DNA of 64,000 bases from Ureibacillus sinduriensis BLB-1 = JCM 15800. GTDB lineage: Bacteria; Bacillota; Bacilli; Bacillales_A; Planococcaceae. Shown here piece by piece: positions 26,714 through 34,637 of this stretch. The notes under the pieces were generated by a model, which saw nothing but the letters and a program-made list of their open reading frames with translations, was not told the DNA's origin and did no database searches. The translations under genes were made by a program, and so were the position numbers. Numbering within the stretch: the first letter of the stretch is position 1; the number at the start of each line of letters is the position of its first letter. The stretch lies in assembly GCF_000772955.1 (NCBI RefSeq), contig NZ_JPVO01000042.1, positions 1 to 64,000 of the forward strand, in the 5' to 3' direction.

Positions 26714-29515
26714 ATGTCGAACAATGTATTATTTGCTGGTTCCCCTTGGTCAGCATTCTCTGGTCCAAACTTAGGGTACGTAATGGAGCAATATGATTTA
26801 TTCTTGCAATCCCCTGAACAAGTTGAACCAGAACTTGTTGCACTTTTCCAACAATTCGGATCACCTGTCATTGCAAATGAGCAAGGTGTAGCTGAGAGTG
26901 TGACAACTCAACCTGGCAATATCAAGAAAATCTTTGCAGCAGTACAATTAGCCGATGCAATTCGATCTTACGGACATTTAGCTGCTGATATTTACCCACT
27001 TAAGGACCGTGAATTGGATTCATCTCGCATTGAATTAGGTTCTTATGGCATAACAGAAGCTGATCTAGTTGAAATGCCGGCTTCATTATTCTTTAATAAT
27101 GTTCCTGGAAGCGTTAACAACGGCAAACAAGCAATCGACTTTTTGCGTTCACAATATACTGGTAAAATCGCTTATGAGTATGCACATGTAGAAGAAGCAG
27201 AACGTCAATGGATTCAAGATAAAATTGAATCAGGCAGCTCAATCTTCAATCTATCTGCCGAAGACAAAAAAGCTTTATTGGAAAGATTAACTCGTGTAGA
27301 AGATTTCGAAAAATTTATTCATAAAACTTTTGTCGGCCAAAAACGTTTTTCAATCGAAGGTCTTGATACTTTGGTTGTATTGCTTGATGAAATCGTAAGA
27401 AAAGCCGACGAAGAAAAAATGAAATATTTACAAATCGGGATGGCACACCGTGGACGTTTGAATGTTTTAACTCACGTTGTCAACAAACCATACGATATGA
27501 TGTTTGCTGATTTTGCACACGTACCGAATGATTATTTCTTCCCAGAGGATGGTTCTTTGGAAATCACTAAAGGTTGGACTGGTGATGTGAAGTATCATAT
27601 GGGAGCTACTCATTCCAAAAAATCCGGGATGAAAGTGAAGTTGGCATATAATCCATCACACTTAGAAGTAGTAAGCCCGGTTATTACAGGTTCAACACGT
27701 GCGGCACAGGAAGTAACAACTAAAGCTGGAACTCCTGGCCACGATCCAAGCAAGGCCGTAGCTGTTCTTGTACATGGAGATGCAGCATTTGCAGGAGAAG
27801 GCATTGTTCAAGAGGTATTTAACTATGCAAATACATCAGGCTTCTCAACAGGCGGTTCAATCCATATCATTTCGAACAATATGATTGGATTCACAACGGA
27901 GCACTACGATTCACGCTCCACTCATTATTCATCCGATGTGGCGAAGGGTTATGGAATTCCTGTAATTCACGTCAATGCCGATGATCCGGAAGCTGTATTG
28001 CAAGTAGCAGGTTTAGCATTCCAATATCGCCAGACTTTCGGCAAAGATATTTTAGTAGACTTAATCGGATACCGTCGCTTTGGTCATAATGAAACAGACG
28101 ATCCAACTGTAACGAATCCATTAACATACCATATCGTGACAAAGCACCCAACTGTACGTGCGCTTTATGGAGAAAAATTAACTTCTGAAGGTATTCTGAC
28201 TCAAGATCAAGTGAAAAAGCTTGATGAAGAAATTTATGCAGAAATGCAAACTTCTTATGACCATGTAAAAGCGGTTGGTGCGGAGAAAGGCCATTTCGAA
28301 ATTGATATGCCTGAAGCGGTTAAAAATGAGTACCCAGAAGTGGATACAAGTGTACCAAAAGAGAGCCTAAAACAAATCAACGAAGACTTATTATCTTGGC
28401 CGGAAGGGTTTGAACCTCAAAACAAGCTTGCCAAAATCCTGAATAAACGCATCGAAGCTCTTGAAACTGATAAAATTGATTGGGGACACGCCGAAACATT
28501 GGCTTTCGCCGCTATTTTACGCGATGGAAACCCTATCCGAATTACTGGACAAGATGCACAGCGTGGTACTTTCTCACAACGTCACTTAGTATTGCATGAT
28601 AAAAATACTGGGGCGGAATTAGTGCCATTGCACAATGTGTCTGACTCGAAAGCTTCATTTGCTGTATACAATTCACCACTGACTGAAACAGCAATTGTCG
28701 GTTTTGAATATGGTTACAATTTGGAAAATGAAAATGCTTTAACAATTTGGGAAGCCCAATTCGGCGACTTTGCGAATATGGCTCAAGTTATGTTCGATAA
28801 TTTCATTTCTTCTTCACGTTCTAAATGGGGTGAAAAATCCGGTTTAGTCTTCTTATTACCAAATGGTATGGAAGGTCAAGGTCCGGAGCACTCATCAGCA
28901 CGTATTGAAAGATATCTACAGTTATCGGCTGAAAACAACTGGATTGTAGCAAACTGCTCGAATGCAGGTAACTACTTCCACTTACTGCGCCGACAAGCAA
29001 AAATGTTGGGAACTGAGGCAATTCGCCCATTAATCATTCCTTCACCAAAATCATTGCTTCGCCACCCACTGGCAGCTGCTACTCTTGATCAGCTATCTAA
29101 AGGTGGTTTCCAAGAAGTAATTGAACAACCTGGTTTAGGGGGCAATGCTAAAAAAATAGAACGTATTATTCTTGCTTCAGGTAAAGTAACAATTGATCTA
29201 GCGGATCGTGTACAAGATGGAAAAGGATATGACAATCTCCATATCGTTCGTGTAGAACAACTTTACCCATTCCCGTCACAAAAAATTGCGGACATCATTG
29301 CAAAGTATCCTAATGCGAAAGAAATCGTATGGGTGCAAGAAGAACCTAAAAACCAAGGTCCATGGAAATATGCATTGGAATATTTACTAGACCTAGCAGA
29401 TGGTAAAAAGGTAAAATATGTAGGACGTCCAGAAATGTCTTCAACTTCTGAAGGAGATATGGATTCACATAAAATTGCACAGGCAAAAGTCATTGATGAG
29501 GCTCTTGCAAAATAA
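26714..29515 (+). CDS. odhA: 2-oxoglutarate dehydrogenase E1 component
   Basis: The thiamine-diphosphate E1 subunit of the TCA-cycle 2-oxoglutarate dehydrogenase complex. It decarboxylates 2-oxoglutarate and transfers succinyl to the lipoyl group of E2. Signatures include the N-terminal GPNLGYVMEQYDLF, QIGMAHRGRLNVL, GDAAFAGEGIVQEV (TDP-Mg binding), GYRRFGHNETDDP and the C-terminal SRSKWGEKSGLVFLLPNG. Length is 933 residues, normal for OdhA. GGAGG lies 7 bases before the ATG. It is followed after 103 bases by odhB, with a short hairpin between. Confidence 0.97.
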   Translation: MSNNVLFAGSPWSAFSGPNLGYVMEQYDLFLQSPEQVEPELVALFQQFGSPVIANEQGVAESVTTQPGNIKKIFAAVQLADAIRSYGHLAADIYPLKDRELDSSRIELGSYGITEADLVEMPASLFFNNVPGSVNNGKQAIDFLRSQYTGKIAYEYAHVEEAERQWIQDKIESGSSIFNLSAEDKKALLERLTRVEDFEKFIHKTFVGQKRFSIEGLDTLVVLLDEIVRKADEEKMKYLQIGMAHRGRLNVLTHVVNKPYDMMFADFAHVPNDYFFPEDGSLEITKGWTGDVKYHMGATHSKKSGMKVKLAYNPSHLEVVSPVITGSTRAAQEVTTKAGTPGHDPSKAVAVLVHGDAAFAGEGIVQEVFNYANTSGFSTGGSIHIISNNMIGFTTEHYDSRSTHYSSDVAKGYGIPVIHVNADDPEAVLQVAGLAFQYRQTFGKDILVDLIGYRRFGHNETDDPTVTNPLTYHIVTKHPTVRALYGEKLTSEGILTQDQVKKLDEEIYAEMQTSYDHVKAVGAEKGHFEIDMPEAVKNEYPEVDTSVPKESLKQINEDLLSWPEGFEPQNKLAKILNKRIEALETDKIDWGHAETLAFAAILRDGNPIRITGQDAQRGTFSQRHLVLHDKNTGAELVPLHNVSDSKASFAVYNSPLTETAIVGFEYGYNLENENALTIWEAQFGDFANMAQVMFDNFISSSRSKWGEKSGLVFLLPNGMEGQGPEHSSARIERYLQLSAENNWIVANCSNAGNYFHLLRRQAKMLGTEAIRPLIIPSPKSLLRHPLAAATLDQLSKGGFQEVIEQPGLGGNAKKIERIILASGKVTIDLADRVQDGKGYDNLHIVRVEQLYPFPSQKIADIIAKYPNAKEIVWVQEEPKNQGPWKYALEYLLDLADGKKVKYVGRPEMSSTSEGDMDSHKIAQAKVIDEALAK

Positions 29516-29569
29516 TTAACTATTTATTTTAATTATGAATTAGCTGCGCTATGATAGCAGTGGCGATAC

Positions 29570-29595
29570 CATGTGTACCTTTTAAGGTGCACATG
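29570..29595 (+). promoter_or_regulatory. Hairpin between odhA and odhB
   Basis: CATGTGTACC pairs with GGTGCACATG around a 6-base loop. There is no T run, so it is more likely an mRNA processing or stability element than a terminator. It lies 23 bases before the odhB start codon. Confidence 0.55.
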
Positions 29596-29618
29596 ATATT
29601 TAAAGGAGGATATTTAAA

Positions 29619-30881
29619 GTGGCTGAAATTAAAGTTCCTGAATTGGCAGAATCAATTACAGAAGGTACCATTGCACAATGGGTGAAAAAAGTTGGAGATC
29701 GTGTTGAAAAGGGCGAATTCATCGTCGAATTGGAAACAGATAAAGTAAATGCTGAAATTATCTCAGAGGAAGCTGGCGTTCTAACTCAAGTGTTGGCTGA
29801 AGAAGGCGACACAGTTTTAGTGGGGCAAGTAATTGCCATCGTTGAAGCTGGAGAAGGAGCAGCACCAGCACCTGCTGCTGCTGTAGAAGAACCAAAAGCT
29901 GAAAGTGCGCAAACTTCGGCACCAGCACCAGCAACAGTTCCTGCAGCACCAGCACCTGTTGCTCAAGAAACTAACAATGAACGCGTAGTTGCATCTCCAG
30001 CTGCACGTAAACTAGCTCGAGAAAAGGGAATTGACTTAAGTGCAATTTCACCGGTAGATCCACAAGGTCGTGTACGCGTTCAAGACGTGGCTGCACATGG
30101 CTCTGCTCCAGTAGCGCAGGCTTCCGCGGCACCGATCACTACATCAAACGGTCCGGTAGTATTTGCTCCAGCATCAGAAACTGACCGTATTACGATCGAA
30201 AAAATGTCACGTCGTCGTCAAACAATTGCAAAACGTTTGCTTGAAGTGAAACAGTCAACAGCAATGTTAACGACATTCAATGAAATTGATATGACGAATA
30301 TTATGGCTTTACGTAAACGCAAGCAAGAAGAGTTTGTGAAGGCAAACGACATTAAACTTGGTTTCATGTCCTTCTTCACTAAAGCAGTTGTTGCTGCTCT
30401 TAAAAAGTATCCTTACGTAAACGCACAAATCAATGGTGATGAAATTCACTTAAATAACTTCTTCGATATCGGTATTGCCGTATCAACAGAAGAGGGTCTG
30501 GTAGTGCCGGTTGTTCGCGACGCAAATGCTAAAAACTTTGCTGAAATCGAGAAAGACATTGCGGACTTAGCGAAAAAAGCACGTGATAAAAAGCTAGGTC
30601 TGAATGATATGGCCGGTGGTTCTTTCACAATCACTAACGGTGGAGTATTCGGATCATTGATGTCTACACCAATCATGAACGGGACACAAGCTGGTATTTT
30701 AGGAATGCACTCAATTGTTCAACGTCCTATTGCTGTAAATGGGGAAATTGAAATCCGTCCAATGATGTATGTTGCTTTATCATATGACCACCGTATCATC
30801 GATGGAAAAGATTCAGTTGGATTCTTAAAAACAGTTAAAGAATTAATCGAAAATCCAGAAGATTTACTATTAAATTCATAA
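29619..30881 (+). CDS. odhB: Dihydrolipoyl succinyltransferase, E2 of 2-oxoglutarate dehydrogenase
   Basis: The E2 core of the same complex. The N-terminal lipoyl domain (1-77) has the lipoylated Lys-42 in ETDKVNAE. An Ala/Pro-rich linker (about 80-120) precedes the E3-binding domain ([18 protein letters not shown]). The catalytic domain has the active-site motif [16 protein letters not shown]. Length is 420 residues. The start is GTG, with AAAGGAGG 9 bases upstream. The E3 subunit is not encoded here and is presumably shared with pyruvate dehydrogenase. The gene is followed by a terminator-flanked repeat element. Confidence 0.97.
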   Translation: MAEIKVPELAESITEGTIAQWVKKVGDRVEKGEFIVELETDKVNAEIISEEAGVLTQVLAEEGDTVLVGQVIAIVEAGEGAAPAPAAAVEEPKAESAQTSAPAPATVPAAPAPVAQETNNERVVASPAARKLAREKGIDLSAISPVDPQGRVRVQDVAAHGSAPVAQASAAPITTSNGPVVFAPASETDRITIEKMSRRRQTIAKRLLEVKQSTAMLTTFNEIDMTNIMALRKRKQEEFVKANDIKLGFMSFFTKAVVAALKKYPYVNAQINGDEIHLNNFFDIGIAVSTEEGLVVPVVRDANAKNFAEIEKDIADLAKKARDKKLGLNDMAGGSFTITNGGVFGSLMSTPIMNGTQAGILGMHSIVQRPIAVNGEIEIRPMMYVALSYDHRIIDGKDSVGFLKTVKELIENPEDLLLNS

Positions 30882-30890
30882 TACAAAAAA

Positions 30891-30913
30891 ACCTGGCGAA
30901 ACATTCGATAGGT
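30891..30913 (+). terminator. Left flanking hairpin of repeat element copy 1
   Basis: A palindromic stem begins ACCTGGCGA and ends GATAGGT, ten bases after the odhB stop. It matches the hairpin on the right side of the element (31119-31141) at 19 of 23 positions. Confidence 0.7.
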
Positions 30914-31118
30914 CCAGAGTGTAGGCAAAGTCGATATATGACTTTGTCTACACGTTTTTTTAGGTTATTTCCTTAAAAATGAAGGATTATCCAGACTGTC
31001 TTGAAAACGCTTGGCAGGCAAGGCGGGCAGTCGAGTGAAGACCCGAGTAGACCATGACGTTCACGAGGGGGCGAATGAGACAACCAACGCAGAGTGAAAA
31101 CGTTTGTCAAAAGTCTGA
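30914..31118. repeat. Dispersed intergenic element, copy 1 (core about 205 bp)
   Basis: The core resembles 44463-44665 along its whole length, including GTTATTTCCTTAAAAATGAAG, ATTATCCAGACTGT, GTTCACGAGGGG and CGTTTGTCAA. It contains a 14-bp stem (30919-30932 with 30940-30953) followed by seven T residues, so it can itself terminate transcription. A second, long-range inverted repeat joins 30993-31009 with 31101-31116. I see no reading frame that both copies preserve. GC content is higher than the surrounding spacers. Confidence 0.8.
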
Positions 31119-31146
31119 ACCTAGCGAAATATCCGCTAGGTCTTTT
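31119..31146 (+). terminator. Right flanking hairpin of repeat element copy 1
   Basis: ACCTAGCG pairs with CGCTAGGT and is followed by CTTTTG. Near-duplicate of the hairpin at 30891-30913. Confidence 0.75.
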
Positions 31147-31191
31147 GTTGCTGTTCAAAGTAGCAATTTTAAATTAACAGAATAATGATTA

Positions 31192-31220
31192 TTGACATGA
31201 TATTATTAATATAGTAGTAT
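31192..31220 (+). promoter_or_regulatory. Predicted sigma-A promoter of the riboswitch transcript
   Basis: A perfect TTGACA at 31192-31197, a 17-base spacer and TAGTAT at 31215-31220. Transcription would start just upstream of the aptamer. Confidence 0.75.
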
Positions 31221-31244
31221 TTGATTAGTAATTTAATATTTAAA

Positions 31245-31506
31245 CCTCACGTTACTTGTGAGGTAGAGGCGCGATACTTAATAGTTTTTCATGGAGTTAA
31301 GAGCAAAACGATGATATGAAAAATGAGGAAATGTCGCCGAAGTGTGAATGTAGGCTCTCTACATCATGCTGGGTCTGCAGTGAATAATTGCAGGACTGTC
31401 TCAGATGGAGATCCCAACCATCTGAGGTGAGCTATCTCAGGAAGGGAACGTAAGAGGATTTGGGCTAAAACTTTAGCGACCTAAGTTCATCTTAGGTCGC
31501 TTTTTT
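31245..31506 (+). promoter_or_regulatory. Lysine riboswitch (L-box) with terminator
   Basis: The aptamer spans about 31258-31404. P1 forms from TGAGGTAG (31259-31266) and CTGTCTCA (31396-31403). The hallmark GTCGCCGAAGTG is at 31333-31344, preceded by GAGGCGCG, and GCTGGGTCTGCAG...CTGCA-like arms form the last helices before GGACTGTC. The expression platform has a CAGATGG/CCATCTG hairpin, then a 10-bp terminator stem (GCGACCTAAG with CTTAGGTCGC) and six T residues ending at 31506. An OFF switch by termination is expected when lysine binds. An upstream CCTCAC/GTGAGG pairing (31245-31263) competes with P1. Confidence 0.88.
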
Positions 31507-31544
31507 CATTAAATGGTCCAAAGAATAAAGAAGGAGAGAGAAAA

Positions 31545-32390
31545 ATGTCGAAAAAATTAACAATATTAATGACTACATTGCTTGCGGTTTTGTTACTTGC
31601 AGCTTGCGGTACTTCCGATGAAAGTGCTTCAACACCTAGCTCTGAAACGAAAGAAAAGGATGTATTCAAAGTTGGTTTGGAAGCTGGTTATGCGCCGTTT
31701 AACTGGACTCAACAGGATGATTCGAATGGTGCTGTAAAAATTGAAGGTTCACAAGAGTATGCAGGCGGTTATGATGTCGAAATCGCAAAACGTGTTGCAG
31801 ATGCTCTAGGGAAAGAATTAGTGATTGTTAAAACGGAATGGGACGGACTGCTTCCAGCATTGCAATCAGGTGTAATTGACGCAATCATTGCGGGAATGAG
31901 CCCGACAGATGAGCGTAAAGAAGTTATCGATTTCTCAGATAACTATTATACTAGCCAATTTGTTATTGTAACAAAAACAGGTGGTCAATATGCGGAAGCA
32001 AAAACGCTTGAAGACTTTGCCGGTGCAAAAATTACTTCCCAGTTAAACACAACAAACTATGCCGTTATCGATCAAATTCCAGATGTTAAAAAAGAAGTAG
32101 CGATGGAAAGTTTTTCACATATGCGTGTTGCATTGGAGTCAGGAGCAATTGATGGATATGTCGCTGAACGACCAGAGGCGATTTCAGCTTCTGCAGCAAA
32201 CGAAAACTTTACTTACATCGAGTTGGAAGATGGTTTTAAAACGGAAGAAGCGGATACATCAGTGGCTATAGGTCTTAAAAAAGGCGATGAAAACATTGAT
32301 GTAATCAACGAAACATTAAATGCGATTTCTGAAGAAGAACGTCAACAAATTATGGACGATGCAATTGCAAACCAACCAGCCGCACAATAG
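31545..32390 (+). CDS. Amino acid ABC transporter substrate-binding lipoprotein, probably for lysine
   Basis: A 281-residue type-II binding protein of the polar amino acid family. The lipobox LLLAACG gives the lipidated Cys-21. The fold signatures are VGLEAGYAPFNW, GYDVEIAKRVADAL, WDGLLPALQSGVIDAIIAGM and the hinge region with GAIDGYVAERPEA. Lysine as substrate is inferred from the L-box immediately upstream, not from binding residues. Start: AAGGAG 8 bases before the ATG. The permease and ATPase genes follow after an intergenic hairpin, which may lower their expression relative to this protein. Confidence 0.92.
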   Translation: MSKKLTILMTTLLAVLLLAACGTSDESASTPSSETKEKDVFKVGLEAGYAPFNWTQQDDSNGAVKIEGSQEYAGGYDVEIAKRVADALGKELVIVKTEWDGLLPALQSGVIDAIIAGMSPTDERKEVIDFSDNYYTSQFVIVTKTGGQYAEAKTLEDFAGAKITSQLNTTNYAVIDQIPDVKKEVAMESFSHMRVALESGAIDGYVAERPEAISASAANENFTYIELEDGFKTEEADTSVAIGLKKGDENIDVINETLNAISEEERQQIMDDAIANQPAAQ

Positions 32391-32402
32391 GGCAGGAAAA
32401 GT

Positions 32403-32426
32403 ACTGGTCACATGCTTGTGGCCAGT
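32403..32426 (+). terminator. Intercistronic hairpin after the binding-protein gene
   Basis: ACTGGTCAC pairs with GTGGCCAGT around a 6-base loop. Only a weak T tract follows, so it is likely a partial terminator or mRNA end-stabiliser. Confidence 0.6.
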
Positions 32427-32513
32427 TTATCCTTCTTATCTATCTATTGGAGTATAGCGTAGTAAGAATCCTGTAGTGGTTTTCGGTTTTCCAAATTATT
32501 TAGGGGGATATTT

Positions 32514-33245
32514 ATGAGTTTAGATATAATACTCTCAATTCTAAAAGAGAATTGGCCAAGTTATTTACATGGTGCATACATAACATTACTAATTGCAGTT
32601 TTCAGTACAATTATTGGTGCTCTTATCGGATTATTAATCGGTGTTGTGCACACGATTCCTCTTCGAAAGAAATCTATTAAAGCTGTTATTTTAAAGGTTA
32701 TAAATTTCATACTGACAGTTTATGTTGAAATCTTCCGTGGTACACCAATGATTGTACAAGCAATGGTTGTGTTCTATGGATTGTATGCATATGGGATCGA
32801 AATGGATCGATTTGTGGCAGCTGTTGTAGTGGTTGGGCTAAATACAGGGGCCTACATGGCTGAATATGTTCGTGGTGGGATTGTTTCCATCGATAAAGGG
32901 CAGTATGAAGCGGCAGCTGCAATCGGGATGGGACACTTCCAAACGATGGTCCATGTCATTTTACCACAAGTATTCCGTAATATTTTACCTGCTACAGGGA
33001 ACCAGTTAATCATGAATATCAAGGACTCGGCTGTATTAAGTGTAATAAGTGTAACGGAACTATTCTTTACGACAAAATCGATTGCAGGAGCAAACTTCCG
33101 GTTTGCTGAATCCTTCATTATCACATGTTTCATCTACCTGATCATGACTTTCATCGCTTCACGGATTTTGCGTATCGTCGAGAAGAAAATGGATGGGCAA
33201 GATGCATATCAAGTTCAAACTAAAAAAGAAGAACCAAATCTTTAA
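32514..33245 (+). CDS. Amino acid ABC transporter permease (HisM family)
   Basis: A 243-residue permease with about five to six transmembrane helices. The conserved cytoplasmic EAA loop reads EAAAAIGMGHFQTMVHVILPQ, contacting the ATPase. The N-terminal block YLHGAYITLLIAVFSTIIGALIG and the FRGTPMIVQ motif are typical of polar amino acid permeases. A single permease gene suggests a homodimer. AGGGGG lies 6 bases before the ATG. It shares the riboswitch-controlled transcript and is followed after 20 bases by the ATPase. Confidence 0.94.
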   Translation: MSLDIILSILKENWPSYLHGAYITLLIAVFSTIIGALIGLLIGVVHTIPLRKKSIKAVILKVINFILTVYVEIFRGTPMIVQAMVVFYGLYAYGIEMDRFVAAVVVVGLNTGAYMAEYVRGGIVSIDKGQYEAAAAIGMGHFQTMVHVILPQVFRNILPATGNQLIMNIKDSAVLSVISVTELFFTTKSIAGANFRFAESFIITCFIYLIMTFIASRILRIVEKKMDGQDAYQVQTKKEEPNL

Positions 33246-33265
33246 TGGCGTAAGGAGATAAAGTG

Positions 33266-34003
33266 ATGGAAAAAGTAATTGATATAAAACATCTAAATAA
33301 ATCATTTGGCAGCCATGAAGTTTTAAGAGATGTAAACTTCACTGTAAATAAAGGTGAGGTAGTTTGCTTAATCGGTTCTTCAGGTTCAGGAAAGTCAACT
33401 TTGCTTCGTTGTATCAACCTTCTTGAAACTCCAAGTGGCGGGGAAATTATATATAATGGCGAGAATATACTAGATGATAAGCATGATATCAAACAATATC
33501 GTACACATTTAGGAATGGTTTTCCAACAATTCAACTTATTTAATAACCATAACGTACTGAAAAATTGTATTGTGGGTCAACAAAAAGTGTTAAAACGTTC
33601 AAAAGAAGAAGCCAAAACAAATGCACTAAAATACTTGCAAATCGTCGGAATGGATCAATATATAAATGCAAAACCACGCCAGTTATCGGGTGGACAAAAG
33701 CAACGCGTGGCCATTGCGCGTGCACTTGCAATGGATCCTGAGGTAATGTTATTCGATGAACCGACATCAGCCCTGGACCCGGAAATGGTGGGGGAAGTAT
33801 TAAAAGTTATGCGCCAACTGGCTGATGAAGGGCATACGATGCTAATTGTTACCCACGAAATGGAATTCGCGCGGGAAGTTTCAGACCGTGTTGTCTTTAT
33901 GGATAAGGGAGTAATTGTGGAAGAAGGTTCACCAGAGCAAGTACTCGTTAATCCGAAACAAGAAAGAACGAAAGAGTTTCTAAAACGAACATTGAAGCAA
34001 TAA
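33266..34003 (+). CDS. Amino acid ABC transporter ATP-binding protein
   Basis: A 245-residue ATPase of the polar amino acid uptake type (GlnQ/HisP-like). Walker A is GSSGSGKST, the Q-loop is [10 protein letters not shown], the signature is [16 protein letters not shown], Walker B and catalytic Glu are [15 protein letters not shown], and the switch His is in [18 protein letters not shown] lies about 8 bases upstream of the ATG at 33266; a GTG three bases earlier is also possible. It ends the operon before a long bidirectional terminator. Confidence 0.96.
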   Translation: MEKVIDIKHLNKSFGSHEVLRDVNFTVNKGEVVCLIGSSGSGKSTLLRCINLLETPSGGEIIYNGENILDDKHDIKQYRTHLGMVFQQFNLFNNHNVLKNCIVGQQKVLKRSKEEAKTNALKYLQIVGMDQYINAKPRQLSGGQKQRVAIARALAMDPEVMLFDEPTSALDPEMVGEVLKVMRQLADEGHTMLIVTHEMEFAREVSDRVVFMDKGVIVEEGSPEQVLVNPKQERTKEFLKRTLKQ

Positions 34004-34005
34004 AC

Positions 34006-34052
34006 AAAAAAGATAAATTCATGGGCATGTCATGAATTTATCTTTTTTTAGT
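34006..34052. terminator. Strong bidirectional intrinsic terminator
   Basis: A perfect 18-bp stem (AAAAAAGATAAATTCATG with its complement) with T-rich ends on both strands. It closes the lysine importer operon and would also stop transcripts from the right. Confidence 0.9.
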
Positions 34053-34103
34053 TTTTAAGATTCAACTGGAACATGATTCTCATATTGCTTCCTTAAACTG
34101 AAG

Positions 34104-34208
34104 TTAGCTTCTTGAATTCCATTCGGAAATGATGATGAAAATTATGGTAAAGATAATTGCTATAACGAAAAACCACATCGGAACCCCACTGAAACCCCCA
34201 AAGTGCAA
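34104..34208 (-). CDS. Candidate small membrane peptide, 34 residues
   Basis: A short frame starting at TTG (34208) with GAGGTG placed 6 bases upstream. It reads LHFGGFSGVP, then the single hydrophobic helix MWFFVIAIIFTIIFIII, then SEWNSRS and stop. The combination of ribosome site, spacing, one clean transmembrane span and a polar tail fits the many small membrane proteins of Bacillales. No homologue is known to me. An in-frame ATG ten codons in is a possible alternative start but lacks a ribosome site. Confidence 0.5.
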   Translation of the reverse strand: MHFGGFSGVPMWFFVIAIIFTIIFIIISEWNSRS

Positions 34209-34351
34209 TCAAATCACCTCATCATTAATGTACCATTCATATCAGTAATCCTCAATAAGTTAGAAAACTTTCCACAAATGAGTGGAAATGAGATACAATT
34301 AGGGCTAGAATAGAAAAATATATAGATAAGTTTTAAAGTGAGGTTAAAAAG

Positions 34352-34549
34352 ATGTTGAACTTAAAATGGAAAGATGCACCGACAATACGAAAGGTGACTT
34401 GTACTCATACGAATGCCGAAAAATATTTGGTATCAAATGTGTTAACGGTCGGCAAAGAATATGAAGTGAAAAATGAAACAGAAGAATTCATCTTTGTTGT
34501 TGATAATACAGGCAATGTTGGCGGCTACTACAAAGATTACTTTGAATGA
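34352..34549 (+). CDS. DUF6501-like small protein
   Basis: A 65-residue soluble protein: WKDAPTIRKVTCTHTNAEKY, then a beta-rich segment VGKEYEVKNETEEFIFVVDN and a C-terminal GGYYKDYFE. It agrees with my memory of a short conserved Bacillales family (DUF6501) of unknown function, probably a small SH3-like barrel. GTGAGG lies 8 bases before the ATG. It is flanked by terminators on both sides and so forms its own transcription unit. Confidence 0.82.
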   Translation: MLNLKWKDAPTIRKVTCTHTNAEKYLVSNVLTVGKEYEVKNETEEFIFVVDNTGNVGGYYKDYFE

Positions 34550-34558
34550 TGGAAAAAC

Positions 34559-34604
34559 GAAATGCACCATAGTTCCTCTTAAGTGGGGAACTATGGTGCA
34601 TTTC
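34559..34604. terminator. Bidirectional terminator between DUF6501 gene and yaaN
   Basis: A perfect 18-bp inverted repeat (GAAATGCACCATAGTTCC and its complement) with a 10-base loop, between convergent genes. Confidence 0.88.
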
Positions 34605-34637
34605 ATTTCATGGTTTTAATTTTATTTGTGCTTTCCT

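Noticed and set aside
30914-31118. Insertion sequence remnant or transposase gene
   Set aside because: Neither copy of the element has a preserved reading frame, and its ends do not look like classical IS terminal inverted repeats. A small non-coding element is the better description.
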